Shown: in pieces, positions 1 through 6,074 of the stretch
Numbering within the stretch: the first letter of the stretch is position 1
Layout of the letters: each line of letters starts with the position of its first letter
Assembly (NCBI GenBank): GCA_964519095.1
Contig: CAZFHV010000155.1
Span: 1-8,254 of the forward strand
DNA length: 8,254 bases
Reading direction: 5' to 3'
Source of the DNA: JAEHCY01 sp964519095
GTDB lineage: Bacteria; Pseudomonadota; Gammaproteobacteria; Chromatiales; Chromatiaceae
Notes under the pieces: model-generated
Database searches by the model: none
The model's input: the letters and a program-made list of their open reading frames with translations, nothing else
Told to the model about the DNA's origin: nothing
Position numbers and translations under genes: made by a program

Positions 1-1
1 C

Positions 2-1156
2 CGGCGGGGGCTCGAGATCCTCGCCGCCTCCGCCTCGGGCATGGAGGCGCGGAACCCATCCGAGCTGCGCCAGGGGCTCAGGGCACGGGCGGAGCGGGTG
101 CAGCGGGCACGTCCGAGCATGGCGCCCCTGGTACGGCTGGTGCAGCGCTGGTCGGAAGGCCTGACCGAGGTCTCGGGCGACGACCTGGCGGCGGCTCGCC
201 TCGGGGCAGCAGAGCGGGCGAAGGCGCTGGCGGGGCTGTCGCGACAGGCGGTCGAGCAGGTGGCGGACCACACCGCCGCCGCCATCGGTCCGGGAAAGAC
301 CCTCCTCACCCACAGCCTGAGTGCGACGGTGCTGGGGGTCTTCCAGAGGCTCGCCGGGCAGGGAGTCGCTGCCATCGTCAGCGAGTCGAGGCCCCTCAAC
401 GAGGGCCACCGCCTGGCGGGACTCCTGTCCGGCCTGGGCGTGCCTACCCGCCTGGTCACCGATGCCCAGATCGGCCTCGCCATAGCGGACGCGGACCTGG
501 TGCTAGTGGGCGCCGACAGCCTCTTGCCCGATGGCTCCCTGATCAACAAGGCGGGGACCTATCTGCTGGCCCTGGCCGCCCGGGAGCGGGGGGTGCCGTT
601 CTGGGTCTGTTGCGAGAGCTTCAAGCAGCGCGACGCGGGGATGCCACCCCTGGAGCTGGAGCGCATGGACCCGGCCGAGCTCGGTGCCCCCGAACTGCCG
701 GGGGTGCGAATCGACAACCTCTATTTCGATGTCACCCCGGTGCGGTTCGTCACCGCCTGGGTCGACGAGCAGGGGGTCCGGCGAGCAGCAGACTCGGCGT
801 CGGGTCCGACCCCTTCATCGCGCAGCCCCCTCGGCGAACAGGGCACCGCTCCCCGCAACGCCGAGGCACTCTCCGACGCCGAGGCCGAGCGCCGGCTGGC
901 CCAGCTGAACAGGGGCCGGGCCGTTCCCTGGGAGATCCTCGGGGGCAGGCTGCACAAGGCCTTCGTCTTTGGTGACTTCATCGAGGCCTTCGGCTTCATG
1001 AGCAGGGTGGCCCAGGTGGCGCAGACGCTCGATCACCACCCCGACTGGTGCAATAGCTACCGACGGGTGGAGGTGAATCTGACCACCCACGAGGCCCAAG
1101 GCCTCACCGAGCGCGACTTCGCCGTGGCGAGCCGGATGGAGTCGTTGGTCCCTTGA
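2..1156 (+). CDS. eIF-2B/R15P-isomerase-like domain fused to pterin-4a-carbinolamine dehydratase (5'-partial)
   Basis: This is a two-domain protein; residues are numbered from the Met at base 41. Residues about 1-250 resemble the eIF-2B alpha/beta/delta family, which includes archaeal ribose-1,5-bisphosphate isomerase and MtnA. The landmarks are RPSMAPL (24-30), LTHS (89-92), SESRP (114-118), VGADS (156-160), NKAGT (169-173) and CESFK (191-195). A Pro/Ser/Ala-rich linker (about 250-278) leads to a COG2154-type pterin-4a-carbinolamine dehydratase domain (about 279-371) with the HHP triad (332-334), Tyr340, His350 and Asp359 in the family spacing. That family dehydrates 4a-hydroxytetrahydropterin. 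The frame is open back to base 2 and the upstream residues (GLEILAA) still look like family sequence, so Met41 is probably internal and the true start lies outside the window. The expected isomerase Cys is Ser92, so the activity of the first domain is uncertain. The AEC permease starts 23 bp downstream and may be co-transcribed. Domain calls are firm; the combined role is unknown. Confidence 0.85.
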   Translation, partial: RRGLEILAASASGMEARNPSELRQGLRARAERVQRARPSMAPLVRLVQRWSEGLTEVSGDDLAAARLGAAERAKALAGLSRQAVEQVADHTAAAIGPGKTLLTHSLSATVLGVFQRLAGQGVAAIVSESRPLNEGHRLAGLLSGLGVPTRLVTDAQIGLAIADADLVLVGADSLLPDGSLINKAGTYLLALAARERGVPFWVCCESFKQRDAGMPPLELERMDPAELGAPELPGVRIDNLYFDVTPVRFVTAWVDEQGVRRAADSASGPTPSSRSPLGEQGTAPRNAEALSDAEAERRLAQLNRGRAVPWEILGGRLHKAFVFGDFIEAFGFMSRVAQVAQTLDHHPDWCNSYRRVEVNLTTHEAQGLTERDFAVASRMESLVP

Positions 1157-1179
1157 CCGCCGGTTAGGGACAGCGGGGC

Positions 1180-2046
1180 GTGCAGATCCTCTCCATCGTT
1201 TTTCCCATCTTCGCCCTGGTGCTGGTGGGCTTTCTCTACGGCCGCCGCCATGCCCCGGACATGGCCGCCGCCAATCGGCTGAATCTGGAGGTGTTCACCC
1301 CGGCGCTCATCTTCTCGGTGCTCGCGGGTAAAGACTTCGCCCTCGGGGACTACGGTGCCCTGGCGATCGGGGGAATCCTGGTGGTGTTGGGATCGGGCCT
1401 GATCGCCTGGCCCATCGGGCGTTGGCTGGGCTATCGGGATCGGACCTTCGTCCCGCCCATGATGTTCACCAACTCCGGCAACATGGGCCTGCCCCTGGCC
1501 CTGTTCGCCTTCGGGGAGTCGGCGTTGGCGGGCGCCCTGGTCCTCTTCCTGGTGGAGAATCTGCTGCATTTCTCCGTGGGGAACGCGATCCTCGAAGGCC
1601 GCGCCCACCCCCTGGTGCTGCTGCGCATGCCCATGCTGCAGGCCGCGCTGCTGGGGGCGCTGATCAGCCTGGCCGACCTGGCACTGCCCCTGGCCCTGGT
1701 GCGCGCGGTGGACCTGCTGGGGCAGGTCTCCATCCCCCTGATGCTGTTCTCGCTGGGGGTGCGCATGAACCGGGTGGACCTGGGCGACTGGCGCATCGGT
1801 CTCGCTGGGGCCCTGGTCTGTCCCGCGTCCGGGCTGCTGGTGGCGCTCGCCGCGGCGCCGCTCCTCGGACTGGAAGGGGTGCAGCTCCAACAGCTCCTGG
1901 TGTTCGGGGCACTGCCACCGGCGGTCCTCAACTACATGCTCGCCGAGCAGTTCGATCAGGAGCCCCCGCGGGTGGCTTCCATCGTGCTCATGGGCAATCT
2001 GGCCAGCCTGGTGGTGATCCCGGCGGTGCTGGCCCTGGTGCTCTAG
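1180..2046 (+). CDS. AEC-family (auxin efflux carrier-like) permease
   Basis: This is a 288-residue, very hydrophobic inner-membrane protein of the AEC transporter family, whose bacterial members export or import small organic anions such as malate. Hydrophobic stretches are visible at about 3-20, 37-50, 59-80, 102-133, 147-176, 180-194, 206-230, 236-256 and 265-288, consistent with 9-10 membrane segments. The family hallmark TNSGNMGLP sits at residues 97-105. A second conserved stretch, FGALPPAVLNYMLAEQ, is at 242-257. The start is GTG: it gives the expected hydrophobic N-terminus (MQILSIVFPIFALVLVGFLY), no ATG is available nearby, and an AGGGA lies at 1166-1170. The length is slightly short for the family but neither end looks truncated. 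It follows the eIF-2B-like/PCD gene by 23 bp and converges on the MFS permease. The substrate cannot be told from sequence. Confidence 0.88.
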   Translation: MQILSIVFPIFALVLVGFLYGRRHAPDMAAANRLNLEVFTPALIFSVLAGKDFALGDYGALAIGGILVVLGSGLIAWPIGRWLGYRDRTFVPPMMFTNSGNMGLPLALFAFGESALAGALVLFLVENLLHFSVGNAILEGRAHPLVLLRMPMLQAALLGALISLADLALPLALVRAVDLLGQVSIPLMLFSLGVRMNRVDLGDWRIGLAGALVCPASGLLVALAAAPLLGLEGVQLQQLLVFGALPPAVLNYMLAEQFDQEPPRVASIVLMGNLASLVVIPAVLALVL

Positions 2047-2148
2047 GCTCCGGCCAGAAGATCCCGCTGGCCCTGGTTAGAGCAACGCTGCACCGGGTAT
2101 ACGCATTGCTCAACACTGAACCCAGCCGATCTCCCCCCGGCAGGGGCC
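2047..2148. other. Convergent intergenic gap with weak hairpins
   Basis: This 102-bp space lies between the stop of the AEC permease (+) and the stop of the MFS permease (-). It holds two modest inverted repeats: GGCCAG/CTGGCC (2052-2057 and 2067-2072, 9-nt loop) and GAGCAA/TTGCTC (2080-2085 and 2106-2111, extended by two more pairs after one mismatch). A C-run/G-run pair at 2133-2146 abuts the MFS stop. Any of these could act as a bidirectional terminator, but none is followed by a clear T-run on either strand, so I do not call one as a terminator. Confidence 0.4.
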
Positions 2149-3288
2149 TCAATAGCGCCGCTCGGGATCCACCCAGTGCCAGGCGACCAGCCAGCCCAGG
2201 GCGGCGATGCCCGCCGCCACGGAGAAGGTGACCACCGCGCCCATCCCCTCCCAGAGGTAGCCGCCCAGCAGGCTCCCGATGGCGCCACCGCCGCCGAAGG
2301 AGATGCTGGCGTAGAGCGCCTGGCCGCGGCCCTGCACCCGGCCGGGGAAGTAATGGTGCACCAGGTGGATGGCGGCGGCGTGGAAGGTGCCGAAGGTAGC
2401 GGCGTGCAGGGACTGGGCGGCGATCAGGACCAACGGGCTCCCCACGAAATGGCCGATCAGCAGCCAGCGCAGGGCGGCGAGCGCCAGGCTGGCCAGGAGC
2501 ACCCGCCGGGCGCCGAAGCGCTCTAGGATCCGCGCCATCACCAGATAGATGAGCACCTCGGCCACCACTCCCCAGGCCCAGAGGGCACCGATGGCACCGC
2601 CCTGGTAGCCCGACTGCTTCAGGTAGATGGAGAAGAAGGTGTAGTAATTGCTGTGGCTGATCTGCATCAGCAGGCAGGCGCCGAGAAAGGCCAGGATCTC
2701 GCGCCGAACCAGTATCCGGGAAAAGGAGACCGCCTCCGTGTGGTGGGGATGGGGCGGGCCCTCGGGGACCAGGAGGCTGCTGATCCAGAGGACCAGAAAC
2801 AGGCTGAAGACCGTGGGCGGCACCAGGCCGGTGCCCAGGGAGCCGATCAGGGGGCCCAGGGCGGCCACGCTGACCACGAAGCCGATTGAGCCCCACAGCC
2901 GGATGGTGGTATAGCGCGCCGCCCGCAGCCCCAGGTGGTTGAAGGTGGCGGCCTCGATCTGGGGCAGGGAGGCGTTCCAGAAGAAGCTGAAGAGCGCCAT
3001 CACCAGGGCGATGGGCCAGAACCCCTGGACGAAGAAGATGCCGCTGAAGATCAGGGTAGCGAGGAGCGAAGCCAGCCGAACGATGGGCAGGCGCTTCCCG
3101 GAGCGGTCCGCGAGCCAGCCCCAGAGATTGGGGGCCAGGATCTTGGTGGCCATGAGGATGGCCATCAACTGGCCGATCTCCACCGGCGCGAAGCCCCGAT
3201 CCTGCAGGTAAAGCCCCCAGTAGGGGACCAGGGCCCCGAGGGCCGCAAAGTAAGCGAAATAGAAGCCGGACAGGCGCCAGTAAGGCAT
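2149..3288 (-). CDS. HcaT-like MFS permease (MFS_1_like family)
   Basis: This is a 379-residue major facilitator superfamily permease of the LacY/HcaT-like branch; E. coli HcaT (3-phenylpropionate transporter) has, as I recall, the same length. The N-terminus (PYWRLSGFYFAYFAALGALV, residues 2-21) is typical of the group. The first cytoplasmic loop carries the MFS-like WGWLADRSGKR (57-67), and the conserved IRLWGSIGF is at 129-137. The two six-helix halves are joined by a loop (about 173-195) with a His/Pro-rich patch PPHPHH (178-183). The open frame runs further upstream, but that stretch overlaps aroC antisense to its coding logic and has no family similarity, so Met at 3288 is the start. 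The ribosome site there is poor, which suggests translation helped by upstream aroC, whose stop is 53 bp away. The substrate is unknown; an aromatic or carboxylic acid is only a guess from HcaT. Confidence 0.87.
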   Translation of the reverse strand: MPYWRLSGFYFAYFAALGALVPYWGLYLQDRGFAPVEIGQLMAILMATKILAPNLWGWLADRSGKRLPIVRLASLLATLIFSGIFFVQGFWPIALVMALFSFFWNASLPQIEAATFNHLGLRAARYTTIRLWGSIGFVVSVAALGPLIGSLGTGLVPPTVFSLFLVLWISSLLVPEGPPHPHHTEAVSFSRILVRREILAFLGACLLMQISHSNYYTFFSIYLKQSGYQGGAIGALWAWGVVAEVLIYLVMARILERFGARRVLLASLALAALRWLLIGHFVGSPLVLIAAQSLHAATFGTFHAAAIHLVHHYFPGRVQGRGQALYASISFGGGGAIGSLLGGYLWEGMGAVVTFSVAAGIAALGWLVAWHWVDPERRY

Positions 3289-3341
3289 CGCTGGAGGGTC
3301 GAACCGGCGCGATCGGCGGTCGCTGGGGGCGCCGCCGAGGC

Positions 3342-4445
3342 TCAACGCCCCGCGGCGGCGGGGATCACCGGGGTCTCGGAGCGGACGTCGAGGTTCTGGG
3401 CGCGGTGGCGCAGGGCGTGGTCCATGAGCACCAGGGCCAGCATGGCCTCCGCGATGGGGGTGGCGCGGATCCCCACGCAGGGGTCGTGCCGGCCGTGGGT
3501 CACCACCTCGGTGGGCCGGCCCGCCAGGTCGATGGTCCGGCCGGGCAGGCGGATGCTGGAGGTGGGTTTCAGTGCCAGGCGCGCGACGACGTCCTGGCCG
3601 CTGGAGATGCCGCCCAGGATGCCCCCCGCGTTGTTGCTCAGGAAGCCATCGGGAGTCAGCTCGTCGCGGTGCTCGGTACCCTTTTGGCTCACGCAACGGA
3701 AACCGGCGCCGATCTCCACCCCCTTGACCGCGTTGATGCTCATCAGGGCGTGGGCGATCTCCGCGTCCAGCCGGTCGAAGATGGGCTCACCCCAGCCCGG
3801 AGGGACGCCCTCCCCCACCACCGTCACCTCGGCCCCGATGGAGTTGCCCTCCTTGCGCAGGGCGTCCATGTACTGCTCCAGCTCCGGGACCTGCTCCGCA
3901 TCGGGCCAGAAGAAGGGGTTGTCCTCCACCGGGTCCCAGGCGAAGCTCGTCGGGCGAATGGGACCCAGCGCGGAGAGATAGCCCCGCACCCGCACCCCGT
4001 AGCGCTCCTGGAGGTATTTCTTGGCAATGGCCCCGGCGGCCACCCGCATGGCGGTCTCCCGCGCCGAGGAGCGGCCGCCGCCCCGGTAGTCCCGCAGGCC
4101 GTACTTCTGGAGGTAGCTGTAGTCGGCGTGCCCGGGCCGGAAGCGCGCGGCGATCTCCGAGTAGTCCTTGGAGCGCTGGTCCTGGTTCCAGATCAGAAGC
4201 GCGATGGGGGTGCCGGTGGTGCGGCCCTCGAACACCCCCGAGAGGATCTGCACCTCATCGGGCTCCCGTCTCTGGGTGGTGTGGCGACTGCGACCGGGGC
4301 GGCGGCGCTCCAGGTCCCCCTGGATGTCGACCTCGCTGAGCGCCATGCCGGGTGGGCAGCCGTCGACGATGCAGCCGATGGCGGGGCCGTGGCTCTCGCC
4401 GAAGCTGGTGACGCAGAACAGCCGACCGAAGCTGTTGCCGGACAT
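3342..4445 (-). CDS. aroC: Chorismate synthase
   Basis: This cytoplasmic enzyme makes chorismate from 5-enolpyruvylshikimate-3-phosphate, the last step of the shikimate pathway, using reduced FMN without net redox change. The 367-residue length fits the short bacterial/plant form. Visible signatures are FGESHG (15-20, with His19), RRRPGRS (47-53), RPGHADY (103-109, with His106), RGGGRSSARET (121-131), NNAGGILGGISSG (271-283) and GRHDPCV (318-324). His19 and His106 match the two invariant acid/base histidines of the family, so the enzyme should be active. The start is ATG at 4445, giving the canonical MSGNSFGRLF. It is preceded by GAGGGA (4451-4456 on the minus strand), which overlaps the stop of the tolC-like gene 9 bp upstream, so translation of the two is likely coupled. 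The MFS permease follows in the same direction. Confidence 0.98.
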   Translation of the reverse strand: MSGNSFGRLFCVTSFGESHGPAIGCIVDGCPPGMALSEVDIQGDLERRRPGRSRHTTQRREPDEVQILSGVFEGRTTGTPIALLIWNQDQRSKDYSEIAARFRPGHADYSYLQKYGLRDYRGGGRSSARETAMRVAAGAIAKKYLQERYGVRVRGYLSALGPIRPTSFAWDPVEDNPFFWPDAEQVPELEQYMDALRKEGNSIGAEVTVVGEGVPPGWGEPIFDRLDAEIAHALMSINAVKGVEIGAGFRCVSQKGTEHRDELTPDGFLSNNAGGILGGISSGQDVVARLALKPTSSIRLPGRTIDLAGRPTEVVTHGRHDPCVGIRATPIAEAMLALVLMDHALRHRAQNLDVRSETPVIPAAAGR

Positions 4446-4454
4446 CGGGTTCCC

Positions 4455-5870
4455 TCAGCGGGAGCGCTTCTTGCGGCTGGGGGCCGGCTTGGGCTCGGGC
4501 TTAGGCGGCGGGGCTGGCTCGGCGGGGGGCACCGACCCGGGGGGGTGCACCACTTCCCCGGCAACCAGCCAACTGTTGCCCAGGGCCAGTTTCTCGCGGC
4601 TGAGGGTGCTCGCCGCCTGGTTCAGGCGCACCCCGTTGAGGATGTAATCGTAGCGGGCCAAGAGGAAGAAGCGCTCCTCCAGGTAGTAGCGCTGCTGGGC
4701 GTTGAGGACATCCACCTGGGTACGGGTCCCCACCTCGAGGCCCGCCTGGGTGGACTCGAGGGCGCTGCGCGCCGAGATCAGGGCGGACTTTCGGGCCTTC
4801 ACCTCGCTGAGGCTCGCCAACACCCCCCGGTAGGCGTCCTTGACGTTGCGCAGCACCTCGCGGCGGACGCTGTCGAGGGCCTCCAGGGCCGCCTGGTACT
4901 GGTACTGGGCCTGGCGGGTACGGGAGGAGACCCCGCCGCCCTCAAAAATCGGCACGGTCAGCTGCAGGCCGATGATGCCGGTATTGTCGTCTCCCACCAG
5001 CTCGCCCCCGCTGCGCACCCGACCGTAGGACCCCACCAGGTCCAGGCTGGGGTAGTGGCCCGAGCGCTGCACCTCGACGTTCTGTTTGGCCGCCTCGGCC
5101 GCCTCCCGGGCGGCGATGATGCCGTAGTTCTGGTTCAGCGCCGTCTCCGCCCACTGCTCGATATCGGCAGGTTGCGGGGGCATCAGCTCCAGCTTGTCGC
5201 CGAGCTTGGCGAGGGGGACATTGACGTTGCCGATGATCTTCTTGAGGGCCTCCCAGGTGTTGTCGAGCTGGTTCTCGGAGATGATGAGGTTGGCACGCGC
5301 CCGGTCGAAGGCGGCCTGGCTCTCGTTGACATCGGTGATGGCCACCAGCCCCACGTCGAAGCGCTGCTTGGACTGCTCGAGCTGGCGCTCATTCGCCTTG
5401 AGCTCGGCGGTGCTCACCCGCACCCCGTCGGCGGCCTTGAGCACGTTGAAGTAGGCCTCGGTGGTGCGCACCATGAGGTCGATCTCGGCGTTGCGGTAAT
5501 CCGCCTCCCCCTGGGCCAGGACGCTGTCCGCCTGCTTGAGGCTGTACCAGAGGTCGCGCCGAAAGACAGGCTGTTGCACCGACGCCTGCAGCCGATTCTG
5601 CTCGAAGCCGTCGCTGTACTTGCCCCGCAAGGGAGAGGTGGTGTTCTCGTGGACGTAGTCGAGGTTACCTCCCAGGCTGAGATTGGGCAGCAACAGCGCC
5701 AATGCCTGGGGCCGGGTCTCGTTGTTGGCGTAGTAGCGCTGCTCCGCCTCGCGGATCTTGGGATCGCTCTGCAGCGCCAGGTCATAGACCTGCAGCAGAT
5801 CCTCGGCGCTCGCCGGTCGAGGCAGCAGCCCCGACAGGGCCAGGGCGAATACCAAGAGTCTGCCGCGCAT
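4455..5870 (-). CDS. tolC: TolC-family outer-membrane channel protein
   Basis: This 471-residue precursor belongs to the TolC-type outer-membrane factors, which trimerise into the channel-tunnel used by type I secretion systems and RND/MFS efflux pumps. A signal peptide is clear: MRGR, a hydrophobic core (5-16) and an ASA cleavage site before Glu23. Two outer-membrane efflux repeats are visible, with matching helical blocks RFDVGLVAITDVNESQAA (170-187) and GLEVGTRTQVDVLNAQQR (377-394), and the strand motif VPIFEGG (305-311) in the second repeat. The open frame extends upstream, but only Met at 5870 gives a sensible signal peptide; its ribosome site is weak. The C-terminus carries an unusual Pro-rich, basic tail (about 442-471, ending KKRSR). 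No periplasmic adaptor or inner-membrane pump gene is in the window, so its partners are unknown; it may serve several pumps, as E. coli TolC does. It heads the tolC-aroC-MFS cluster. Confidence 0.92.
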   Translation of the reverse strand: MRGRLLVFALALSGLLPRPASAEDLLQVYDLALQSDPKIREAEQRYYANNETRPQALALLLPNLSLGGNLDYVHENTTSPLRGKYSDGFEQNRLQASVQQPVFRRDLWYSLKQADSVLAQGEADYRNAEIDLMVRTTEAYFNVLKAADGVRVSTAELKANERQLEQSKQRFDVGLVAITDVNESQAAFDRARANLIISENQLDNTWEALKKIIGNVNVPLAKLGDKLELMPPQPADIEQWAETALNQNYGIIAAREAAEAAKQNVEVQRSGHYPSLDLVGSYGRVRSGGELVGDDNTGIIGLQLTVPIFEGGGVSSRTRQAQYQYQAALEALDSVRREVLRNVKDAYRGVLASLSEVKARKSALISARSALESTQAGLEVGTRTQVDVLNAQQRYYLEERFFLLARYDYILNGVRLNQAASTLSREKLALGNSWLVAGEVVHPPGSVPPAEPAPPPKPEPKPAPSRKKRSR

Positions 5871-5904
5871 GATCGATGGGCCTGCTGGCTGGCGAAGAAG
5901 GGCG

Positions 5905-5919
5905 CGAGCCGGAGGCTCG
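5905..5919 (-). promoter_or_regulatory. Hairpin in the tolC leader
   Basis: CGAGCC and GGCTCG form a perfect 6-bp stem around a 3-nt loop, between the candidate tolC promoter and its start codon. If transcription begins near 5922 the stem would sit at the extreme 5' end of the mRNA, a position that can protect against decay. It could equally be chance in GC-rich DNA. Confidence 0.3.
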
Positions 5920-5928
5920 GGCAGCGGC

Positions 5929-5934
5929 ATTATA
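5929..5934 (-). promoter_or_regulatory. Candidate -10 box for tolC-aroC-MFS
   Basis: The minus strand reads TATAAT exactly, which is rare in sequence this GC-rich. It would place transcription start near 5922 and give a leader of about 52 nt before the tolC ATG. No good TTGACA-like box lies 16-18 bp upstream (minus-strand CCCTGC or similar there), so the promoter may need an activator or be weak. Confidence 0.45.
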
Positions 5935-5966
5935 TCGGAGATCCCCGCCCGGCAGGGTGTTGGTGC

Positions 5967-5998
5967 CTGACCGTGGGGCCCGGGGATCGGTGTACAAT
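5967..5998 (+). promoter_or_regulatory. Tentative lpdA promoter
   Basis: TACAAT (5993-5998) is a reasonable -10 box on the plus strand, about 75 bp before the lpdA ATG. The best nearby -35-like hexamers are CTGACC (5967-5972, 20-bp spacing, too long) and TTGGTG (5960-5965, 27-bp spacing, much too long). The -10 is plausible but the full promoter is weakly supported. Confidence 0.3.
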
Positions 5999-6074
5999 CG
6001 CCGGGAGCCATGGGCCCCGGCCCAGCCATAACAATAGCCCTTGGGCACCCCCCAACCACCAATAGAGAGAGAGC

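Larger units (their letters stand above)
5871..6074. other. Divergent tolC/lpdA control region
   Basis: This 204-bp region separates the two divergent genes and should hold both promoters. It includes a perfect TATAAT on the minus strand, a TACAAT on the plus strand, a small perfect hairpin in the tolC leader, and several GGGCCC-type GC-rich palindromic stretches (5975-5982 and 6010-6020). No open frame here is convincing. The two -10-like boxes are about 60 bp apart, so any regulator bound between them could affect both genes. Confidence 0.6.

Noticed and set aside
1057..1890. A 277-codon minus-strand frame over the AEC permease
   Set aside because: The translation is Gln/His/Gly-rich noise opposite a clear membrane protein with a family hallmark motif.
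2052..2111. Bidirectional terminator between the convergent permease genes
   Set aside because: The stems are only about 6 bp with loops of 9 nt or more and no T-run on either side, so a terminator call is not supported.
3289..3696. N-terminal extension of the MFS permease frame
   Set aside because: The added residues are Arg/Pro-rich and lie inside aroC in another frame. Family proteins begin at the PYWRLSGFY stretch.
5871..6062. N-terminal extension of the tolC frame
   Set aside because: It would bury the signal peptide about 64 residues inside the protein and cover the promoter-like TATAAT.
3405..6065. An 886-codon open frame on the plus strand, opposite aroC and tolC
   Set aside because: It runs antisense to two well-identified genes and its translation is low-complexity Gly/Ala/Leu/Val/His with no domain. 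It is a product of GC-rich third codon positions.
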